Source of the DNA: Thermohalobaculum sp039513195 | GTDB lineage: Bacteria; Pseudomonadota; Alphaproteobacteria; Rhodobacterales; Rhodobacteraceae | Reading direction: 5' to 3' | Length of the DNA: 64,000 bases | NCBI GenBank assembly: GCA_039513195.1 | Contig: JBCCRM010000014.1 | Coordinates: forward strand, 56,894 to 120,893 | Part shown: piece after piece, positions 58,942 to 64,000 of the stretch | Position numbering within the stretch: the stretch's first letter is position 1 | Layout of the letters: each line of letters opens with the position of its first letter | Made by a program: the position numbers and the translations under genes | Notes under the pieces: generated by a model | Seen by the model: the letters and a program-made list of their open reading frames with translations, nothing else | Databases searched by the model: none | What the model was told of the DNA's origin: nothing

Positions 58942-59771
58942 CGATCATCGCCTTCGTGGGGTCGGTTTTCTCGCCCTATTATCACTGGTCGGGCCGGCAG
59001 GATCCGGAGAACCATGTCTGTATCAATGTCGCCCTTTACGGACCCCAGCAGCATCTCTGGTCGATGACCGAGCGGGGGCGAAAGGCGCTGTCCCGCGATC
59101 CGACGCGCTTCGTGGTTGGGCCGAGCGCGCTTTCTTGGGACGGGTCCGGCCTGACGGTCGAGATCGACGCAGTGACCGCCCCTCTGCCCCGGCGGCTGAA
59201 GGGCAAAGTGCGCCTGGTGCCGGAGGCGATGACCGACGCGCTGACGGCCTTGGATGCGGCGAGCCGCCACCACTGGCGTCCAATCGCACCCGCCGCCCGA
59301 GTGGAGATGGCGTTTTCGGACCCCGATCTCGCCTGGTCCGGCCATGGCTATCTCGACATGAATTACGGCGACGAACCTCTTGAGGCTGCGTTTCGCCGGT
59401 GGGATTGGTCGCGGGCGATGCTGCCGGACGGGGCGGCGATCCTCTACGATATGGAGCGGCGGGACGGCACGGCACGGTCGCTCGGCTTCCGGATCGGGCG
59501 CGATGGCCGCGTCGCGGATTTCGAGCCCCCGGCAAGACAAGACCTGCCGATGGGTTTTTGGCGGGTCCGTCGAGCCACCCGGGCGGAGGAGGGCGGCGCC
59601 CGTCTGGTTCGTAAGCTGGAGGACGCACCCTTCTATGCCCGAGCGGAGCTGGAGACCCATCTCCTCGGAGAGCGGGTGCCGGCGGTGCATGAGAGCCTGG
59701 ATCTCGACCGGCTCCGTTTGCCCGTGGTGCGGGCGATGCTGCCCTTCCGGATGCCGCGGATCTGGTGGTAA
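58584..59771 (+). CDS. crtC: Carotenoid 1,2-hydratase, start codon unclear
   Basis: Adds water across the 1,2 double bond of neurosporene-type carotenoids. Homologous sequence runs from about 58851 (GPRFDQAVPAGGYLWWYLDA) through GLTIIAFVGSVFSPYYHW, HVCINVALYG and GHGYLDMNYGDEPLEAAF to the stop. No ATG, GTG or TTG exists in this frame between 58587 and the conserved region; the codon where homologues start reads GTT. The only available start is ATG 58584 (or 58569), giving 395 residues and a 358-base overlap with crtD. A sequencing indel, a nonstandard start or frameshifting from crtD are alternatives. Family identity is secure; the start is not. Confidence 0.85.
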   Translation: MGADGALRIGDRGGADGDLDHGAGGVREAVSRDGRRALRADHPRACGVVSQAHGSDAGAGPLPGGRQRASGRGDPDGGALGQARGRAVDGGPRFDQAVPAGGYLWWYLDALSDDGRHGLTIIAFVGSVFSPYYHWSGRQDPENHVCINVALYGPQQHLWSMTERGRKALSRDPTRFVVGPSALSWDGSGLTVEIDAVTAPLPRRLKGKVRLVPEAMTDALTALDAASRHHWRPIAPAARVEMAFSDPDLAWSGHGYLDMNYGDEPLEAAFRRWDWSRAMLPDGAAILYDMERRDGTARSLGFRIGRDGRVADFEPPARQDLPMGFWRVRRATRAEEGGARLVRKLEDAPFYARAELETHLLGERVPAVHESLDLDRLRLPVVRAMLPFRMPRIWW

Positions 59772-60294
59772 CCGTTAGTGTCCAGAGCGCCGCGTCAGCC
59801 GCCCGGCGCCTGGCACCGTCGGCGCGCGCGGCGCGCTTCAACGAAGACGCCTGTGGGACGGCCGCGGGCGCATCCTGCCGCCGCATAGGAGGATGAGTTT
59901 GGTGGCACACGCAACCGCCCGATTGCGCCCTGAAGACGTTGCGGTCCTGCAAACGACCAATTCCACACCGACAGCCCAGACTCGGGCTTGCGCGGCGTGG
60001 CCCCGAGGCGGCGAAAGGCTTGGATAGGCTCTGACATGACCGCCCCCGGCAGTCTTCTACCGCCCGCAGCGCCACGATCATCGGCTCTCGTGCGACCATT
60101 CTACTGAAGGCGAACGAGCAAAGCCGGGCTAAGTCTCCACCCCTCCGCGGACAGCGATCTGCTCAAGCCTGCGGCAGTGCCACCAGCGCCGGCGCCGACG
60201 CCGCGCCGCGGGCGCCTCGGCGGCCACGGGCCGGGCGGCAGACGCGGCGCACCGCGGCCCCTCCCCCGGGGCCAGGCATCGCGGGCCATAGGCG
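59772..60294. repeat. crtC 3' intergenic region with dispersed repeats B and F
   Basis: 523 bases without a supportable gene. Copy B (59780-59838, plus) begins TCCAGAGCGCCGCGTCAGCC and includes CTGGCACCGTCGGCGCG. Copy F (60189-60258, read on the minus strand) contains GCGCCGCGTCTGCCGCCCGG. They face each other as at 6024-6205 but with about 350 bases between them. The interior shows open frames on both strands, none with family features. Confidence 0.6.
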
Positions 60295-60399
60295 TCAGTC
60301 GTCATCGCGCTTCTTCACCACATGCAGTTGGTGGAGGCAGAAGGCGATCACCGTCCCGAAGACCAGTGCAACCTCGATCAGTCCGGCAAACTGCCCCAT
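60295..60399 (-). CDS. 34-residue single-span membrane peptide
   Basis: A short frame from ATG 60399 to TGA, 34 codons. It starts MGQFAGLIEVALVFGTVIAF and ends in a positively and then negatively charged tail (VVKKRDDD). One span covers residues 7-25 with an N-out or N-in glutamate at its start. The leader AAAGGGCGGGCGAG gives a good ribosome-binding site. It lies 13 bases after the ScfR-type regulator on the same strand. Codon use is high-GC3, as in neighbours. Function is unknown; similar tiny membrane proteins are easily missed by gene finders. Confidence 0.65.
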   Translation of the reverse strand: MGQFAGLIEVALVFGTVIAFCLHQLHVVKKRDDD

Positions 60400-60412
60400 C
60401 TCGCCCGCCCTT

Positions 60413-61828
60413 TCAGCTCTCGAACCGGGTCTCGCCGCGGCGATGCTCGTCGATCGGCAGCTCCAAATGCACCGGCTGATGAGCCCGCTGCGCGCAATTC
60501 AACCGCGGGCACAGCCGGCAGTTGATCCCGGTCGGCGTGAACAGCCCCGCATCGCCGAGCTGAAACGGCTCCGCATAGGTCAGCTTCGGCGCATGCTCGA
60601 TCGCGCAGCCGAGGCTCACGGCCAGCCGGTTGTCCTGGGTCTGCCGGCCCAGAACCGGCCGGTCCACCGTCCGGTTCATCGTGAAATAGCGGGAGCCGTC
60701 CGGCATCTCGACGAATTGCGGAATGATGCGCCCGGGCACCCGGAAACTCACATGAATGTCGAGCCGAGGACAGGCCCCGCCATACTGCGCCAACTGAAAG
60801 CTCGTGGCGTTGAAGCGCTTGGTGACATTGCCCGCCTTGTCGATACGCATAAAGAAGAACGGCACGCCATGTGCGCCATCGCGCTGCAGTGTCGTCAGGC
60901 GGTGGCAGACTTGCTCGAAGCTCGCTCCGAAGCGCGCGGCGAGGTGGTCGATATCGTACCCACTCGCATCCGCCTCCCCGACGAAGGGCGTGTAGGGCAT
61001 CAGCATCGCCGCCGCGAAGTAATTCGCCAACTCGACGCGGCACCGGGCCTGGGCCCGCCCGGGCCCAATGCCGGCATCGGCGATCAGCCCGTCGATCTCC
61101 TCTCGCAGAAGCAGCAGTCCCAAGACATGGGCCAGCTGAAACACCCGGTTTTGATGGTCGAGCCCTTCGGAGAGCAGCAGCCGCTTCTCTTGTTCATCGT
61201 AGTATCGCAGCGCCGTCGGCATCGCTGTGACCGGAACCACGGCAACCTCGATGCCGAGACGACGGTCGAGCACCCCTTTCATGAGGCTGTAAATCTCGTC
61301 GCGGGCGGTGATTTCCTCTGCGGCGATGGTTTCCGCTGCCCGCTCCAACCCTTCGAAATGGTTGCGATGCGCTCGGAAGAGGTCATGCACCACCGTCTCC
61401 GGGCTCTGGTCGAACAGGTTCGCCGCCGCCTGCTGGCCAGAGGTCGCACTCATCAACCGCTCGGTCAGTTGGCGATAGCTCTTGTGCAGCACCAAAAGGC
61501 TCTGGGCCAGGGTCGGGCAATGATCGAGCCCGGCGCGCAACTCTTCCAGATCTGGGCGCGAGCGGCCGAAAACGGGATCCTGCAAGGCATTGCGAAGATC
61601 TGCGAGCTTTGTCGGCCCGTCATCTTTGATGATGTCGCGCCAATCGACCCCATAGACTTCGGATAGGCGCATCAAAACCTGTACCGACAGGCTACGTTGG
61701 TTGTTTTCAAGCAAATTCACATAGGCCGGCGAAAGACCGAGCGCGCGCGCCATCTCCGCCTGGGTCTGCCGGTGGTCCCGTCGCAATTGCCGCAGCTGCG
61801 GGCCGACGAAATTCTTCTTTGGTTTCAT
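60413..61828 (-). CDS. ScfR/RamB-type regulator (XRE helix-turn-helix plus IrrE-like and DUF2083 regions)
   Basis: Transcription factor of the short-chain fatty acyl-responsive group. The 471-residue product has an N-terminal XRE domain (residues about 8-65, LGLSPAYVNLLENNQRSLS), an ImmA/IrrE-like middle (about 150-270, ELANYFAAAMLMPY) and a C-terminal region with GINCRLCPRLNCAQRA, a cysteine cluster conserved in the family. Relatives control glyoxylate, propionate or acetate metabolism. It is divergent from the aminotransferase at 62082, with a palindrome in between. Confidence 0.88.
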   Translation of the reverse strand: MKPKKNFVGPQLRQLRRDHRQTQAEMARALGLSPAYVNLLENNQRSLSVQVLMRLSEVYGVDWRDIIKDDGPTKLADLRNALQDPVFGRSRPDLEELRAGLDHCPTLAQSLLVLHKSYRQLTERLMSATSGQQAAANLFDQSPETVVHDLFRAHRNHFEGLERAAETIAAEEITARDEIYSLMKGVLDRRLGIEVAVVPVTAMPTALRYYDEQEKRLLLSEGLDHQNRVFQLAHVLGLLLLREEIDGLIADAGIGPGRAQARCRVELANYFAAAMLMPYTPFVGEADASGYDIDHLAARFGASFEQVCHRLTTLQRDGAHGVPFFFMRIDKAGNVTKRFNATSFQLAQYGGACPRLDIHVSFRVPGRIIPQFVEMPDGSRYFTMNRTVDRPVLGRQTQDNRLAVSLGCAIEHAPKLTYAEPFQLGDAGLFTPTGINCRLCPRLNCAQRAHQPVHLELPIDEHRRGETRFES

Positions 61829-61889
61829 ACCGATACCGTGAAGAGGAAAGACCAGATTTTTCCGGTGTGTGAAAATCTATTTACAGATA

Positions 61890-61901
61890 TTACAATTGTA
61901 A
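61890..61901. promoter_or_regulatory. Palindromic operator candidate between scfR-type gene and sgaA
   Basis: TTACAATTGTAA is a perfect 12-base palindrome in a locally AT-rich stretch, 61 bases upstream of the regulator start and 180 upstream of sgaA. TTTACA occurs again 4 bases before it. It is a plausible binding site for the adjacent regulator; this is inference from position and symmetry. Confidence 0.5.
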
Positions 61902-62081
61902 AGCTTGATAACGACGTCTCCTACAAAACAACCCATTTTTGCTGTTGCTTCCGTCAATCCGCGTGATACCTGCCCGCTCAGGATTAGATCCATCAGACGA
62001 AGGAAGCTTCCAGATCGGCTTCCGCCCGCAGCCGAGCTGGCCGACAAGCCGCCTCAGCAAACAGAGAATAGGGGAAACGCG

Positions 62082-63281
62082 ATGACAACCGGCTTCACTC
62101 ACCTCTTCATACCGGGGCCGACGAATATCCCGGAGCCAGTGCGCCAGGCCATGAATGTGCCGATGCAGGACATGCGCGCCCCGGACTTCGGCGAGTTGAC
62201 AAAGCCACTGTTTGCGGGGCTGAAAAGGATCTTCAAGACCGAAACCGGCCGCGTCTTAATGTTCCCCTCCTCCGGCACCGGCGCCTGGGAGAGCGCGATC
62301 ACCAACACGCTCTCGCGCGGCGACAAAGTGCTGATGAGCCGGTTCGGCCAATTCAGCCATCTCTGGGTCGATATGGCAGAGCGGCTTGGCCTGGACGTGA
62401 CCGTGATCGAATGCGACTGGGGCACGGGCGTGCCGCTTGAGGCCTATGCAGAGGTGCTCGAAGCCGACAAAGCGCATGAAATCAAAGCAGTGTTCGCGAC
62501 GCAGAACGAGACGGCGACCGGCGTAACCTCCGACATCAAGGGCGTACGCGACGTGCTCGATGCCGCTGGTCACCCGGCCATGCTCTATGTCGACGGCGTC
62601 TCGTCGATCGCCTCGATCGACTTCCGCATGGACGAATGGGGCGTCGATCTGGCTGTTGCCGGGTCGCAAAAGGGCTTCATGCTGCCGGCCGGCCTGTCGA
62701 TGCTGGGCGTGAGCGAAAAGGCGCTTGCCGCCGCCGAGACCGGCGGGATGGAACGGTGCTACTTCTCCTTCGAGGACATGCTAAAGGTCAACGACAGCGG
62801 CTACTTCCCCTACACGCCGCCGACGCAACTGTTCCACGGCCTCGCGAAATCGATCGAGTTGATCGAGGCGGAGGGGTTGGAGAACATCTTTGCTCGCCAT
62901 TATCGCCTGGCCGAGGGCGTGCGGCGCGGAATCGCCGCTTGGCATGGGTGCCACCTCTGCGCAACCGAGCCGAAATGGCACTCTGACACCGTTTCCGCAA
63001 TCGTAGTGCCGAGCGAAATCGATGCGCGGGACGTCATCGCGGCCGGCTATCAGCGCTACAATACCAGTTTCGGCAGCGGCCTGACCAAAGTGATGGGTAA
63101 GGTGTTCCGGATCGGCCATCTCGGCGACCTGAACGAGGGCATGTGCCTGACCGCCCTGTCTGTGGCGGAGATGGCGCTGGCGGACGCCGGTGCGAAGGTC
63201 GAGCTCGGCTCCGGCGTGGCCGCAGCCCAGTCCTGGTATCGCGAGAGCCGACCCGGCGCGATGCTGAAAGCGGCCGAGTAA
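62082..63281 (+). CDS. sgaA: Serine-glyoxylate aminotransferase family enzyme
   Basis: PLP-dependent class V enzyme that transaminates glyoxylate. The 399-residue product has FIPGPTNIPEPVRQAM at the start, FPSSGTGAWESAITNTLSRGD, LYVDGVSSIASIDFRMDEWGVD and the PLP lysine in VAGSQKGFMLPAGL. RIGHLGDLNEGM is typical near the end. Overall it resembles serine-glyoxylate aminotransferase (serine cycle/photorespiration) somewhat more than the aspartate-glyoxylate enzyme BhcA, but specificity cannot be fixed by eye. AGGGGAAACGCG precedes the ATG. Downstream partners are lost to the IS mosaic. Confidence 0.88.
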   Translation: MTTGFTHLFIPGPTNIPEPVRQAMNVPMQDMRAPDFGELTKPLFAGLKRIFKTETGRVLMFPSSGTGAWESAITNTLSRGDKVLMSRFGQFSHLWVDMAERLGLDVTVIECDWGTGVPLEAYAEVLEADKAHEIKAVFATQNETATGVTSDIKGVRDVLDAAGHPAMLYVDGVSSIASIDFRMDEWGVDLAVAGSQKGFMLPAGLSMLGVSEKALAAAETGGMERCYFSFEDMLKVNDSGYFPYTPPTQLFHGLAKSIELIEAEGLENIFARHYRLAEGVRRGIAAWHGCHLCATEPKWHSDTVSAIVVPSEIDARDVIAAGYQRYNTSFGSGLTKVMGKVFRIGHLGDLNEGMCLTALSVAEMALADAGAKVELGSGVAAAQSWYRESRPGAMLKAAE

Positions 63282-63330
63282 CCTCCAGACGCTGGGCGGC
63301 AAAGGCCAGCGGTAGAAAGCGAAGGCGCCG

Positions 63331-63354
63331 GGGCCGGGAACCCCCGGCCCTTTC
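63331..63354 (+). terminator. Rho-independent-like terminator after sgaA
   Basis: GGGCCGGG (63331-63338) pairs with CCCGGCCC (63343-63350), followed by TTTCGT. It lies 50 bases past the sgaA stop, so sgaA is probably transcribed alone. Confidence 0.75.
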
Positions 63355-63391
63355 GTCTCACAGAGACCTCGTGCAATACGGATTGGACACG

Positions 63392-63450
63392 TCTCCGGGG
63401 CGCCGCGTCAGGCGCCCGGCCCGTGGCACCGAAACTGCCCGCGGCGCGTT
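63392..63450 (+). repeat. Dispersed GC-rich repeat, copy C
   Basis: Begins TCCGGGGCGCCGCGTCAGGC and includes CCCGTGGCACCG. It sits after the sgaA terminator and matches copies A, B and (reversed) D, E and F elsewhere in the window. Confidence 0.65.
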
Positions 63451-63654
63451 GGCAAGATCGCGCTTGTGGCAAGGCCGGAGGCGCGCGGCGGCCCCAGAAG
63501 TGTGGGTCGGCCTGGAATGTTGACCCCCTGAGCCGAGGGATCGGCTTCTAAAATTGACCCCCCTTGGTGATCTCCAGTAGGCCTGCCCGTCCTGTGATCT
63601 GGATGGGCGGATGGGGATGAAGGGCGTGGACAGTAGCCCGTTGAAAGTGCCACT

Positions 63655-63764
63655 GGTTCGAGCCCGATGGCGAACGGAGATGGTGTTCGATGCCCACGAC
63701 CGGGCCTTCGCCTTCTTCAAGGGTGCCTTCACCGTTAGCGACGGTTCGAGCCCGATGGCGAACG
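63655..63764. repeat. Identical 22-bp repeats R1 and R2 within the IS mosaic
   Basis: R1 (63655-63676) and R2 (63743-63764) are the same 22 bases, starting GGTTCGAGCCCGATGG and ending CGAACG, with GTTCG/CGAAC dyad symmetry. They bracket the 66-base IstA-like fragment exactly. R3 at 63884-63903 is a weaker relative. Confidence 0.8.
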
Positions 63765-64000
63765 CAGGTCTGGACCTGGGTTTCGGGAAACACGGCGGTG
63801 ATCGCATCGGGAAACCCCTTCAGGCCGTCGACCACGGCGATCAGGATGTCCTCGTCGCGGATCTTGACCCGTGTCGTCATTGTGCTCGAACCGATGGCGC
63901 ACCAATGGCGAGCATCGAAGAAGACCGGGGGATAGAGCGGCTCGAGCGGGCGGTTCTGCCACTCGGCGACCTCGTCGAGCACCTCGCCCGGTTCTGCGTC
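63765..64000 (-). pseudogene. IS256-family transposase, rearranged and truncated
   Basis: Read on the minus strand from the window edge: DEVAEWQNRPLEPLYPPVFFDA is present in pieces (EVAEWQNRPLEPLYPPVFFD). A short foreign insert replaces the following sequence, then RVKIRDE is joined directly to DILIAVVDGLKGFPDAITAV and FPETQVQTC. In intact IS256 transposases about 45 residues lie between KIRDE and DILIAVVDG, so this copy has an internal deletion and cannot be active. The remainder of the protein is replaced by the R2 repeat and the IS21-derived sequence. Confidence 0.8.

Larger units (their letters stand above)
63501..64000. mobile_element. Mosaic of IS21- and IS256-family remnants joined by a 22-bp repeat
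   Basis: Two related 22-base terminal-type repeats ending TTGACCCCC (63507-63528 and 63541-63562, 34 bases apart) resemble the multiple end repeats of IS21 elements. Then follow 22-base repeat R1 (63655-63676), a 66-base plus-strand piece reading EMVFDAHDRAFAFFKGAFT (an IstA-like stretch), an identical repeat R2 (63743-63764), an IS256 transposase piece on the minus strand, a degenerate copy R3 (63884-63903), and the N-terminal part of the same transposase running off the window. Confidence 0.7.

Noticed and set aside
59795..60289. Minus-strand frames of 62-80 codons after crtC
   Set aside because: They translate the GC-rich repeats B and F and their surroundings; no start signal or family resemblance.
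62082..63281. Aspartate-glyoxylate aminotransferase (beta-hydroxyaspartate cycle) as the firm identity
   Set aside because: No bhcB, bhcC, bhcD or IclR-type bhcR gene is visible and the motifs fit the serine-glyoxylate enzyme at least as well; kept only as an alternative.
63655..63764. GGTTCGAGCCC resembles a tRNA T-loop
   Set aside because: The flanking bases do not form the five-base T stem, no acceptor or anticodon arms can be drawn, and the sequence repeats exactly 88 bases apart inside IS debris.
63655..63764. Two identical 22-bp repeats as a minimal CRISPR array
   Set aside because: Only two exact copies plus one degenerate one, with spacers of 66 and about 119 bases that are recognisable transposase fragments; no cas genes nearby.

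Overview
The window is high-GC DNA from a purple, bacteriochlorophyll a-making alphaproteobacterium. It contains most of a photosynthesis gene cluster (about 23.9-59.8 kb), flanked by housekeeping and accessory genes. Several features suggest an aerobic anoxygenic phototroph of the Rhodobacterales (Roseobacter-like) type: the O2-dependent cyclase acsF, the spheroidenone-type carotenoid genes crtA, crtC, crtD, crtE and crtF, pufQ, the AerR/PpsR regulator pair, and small Rhodobacteraceae-type families (DUF1523, DUF2794, HspQ). The taxonomic call is inference; no rRNA or other marker gene is present.

Layout. 1-6 kb: end of dprA, then topA, a DUF4149 membrane protein and rnr. 6-10.6 kb: DUF2794, gamma-glutamyltransferase, hspQ, an SLT-domain lipoprotein and two small membrane proteins. 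10.6-16 kb: a complete polyamine-type ABC transporter (ATPase, binding protein, two permeases) whose operon ends in a secreted phosphodiester-glycosidase-like protein. 16-18.6 kb: a membrane-anchored orphan gene with striking 3' hairpins, a possibly broken short gene, and acetate kinase. 18.9-23.8 kb: a coupled trio (spermidine-synthase-like enzyme, 7-TM partner, SMP-30 lactonase), then a formamidase-like hydrolase, a stand-alone AsnC ligand domain and a Rieske oxygenase at the edge of the photosynthesis cluster.

Photosynthesis cluster. Minus strand: aerR-ppsR-bchG-bch2-bchP. Plus strand: bchFNBHLM-lhaA-puhABC-orf101-acsF-puhE-hemA, then crtA. Minus strand: the superoperon crtEF-bchCXYZ-pufQBALM. 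Plus strand: crtDC, divergent from crtE. Together these cover tetrapyrrole entry (hemA), Mg insertion and methylation, ring E closure, both nitrogenase-like reductions (BchLNB, BchXYZ), the side-chain and tail steps, core light harvesting and the reaction centre. Not in the window: bchD, bchI, bchE, bchJ, crtI, crtB, puc, pufC and pufX. Tandem TGT-N12-ACA-type PpsR/CrtJ boxes lie at bchG, bchC and the crtE/crtD divergent promoter, with weaker single boxes upstream of bchF. PpsR, encoded here, therefore probably represses the cluster it sits in.

60-64 kb: a 34-residue membrane peptide encoded behind an ScfR-type regulator, a divergent serine-glyoxylate aminotransferase, and a shredded mosaic of IS21 and IS256 remnants at the right end. 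A GC-rich intergenic repeat of about 60 bp occurs six times, always at gene 3' ends and twice as inverted pairs. The most useful leads are the nearly leaderless bchG start embedded in its PpsR operators, the crtC gene without a usable start codon, the dispersed repeat family, the repeat-stitched IS mosaic and the unassigned Rieske oxygenase.
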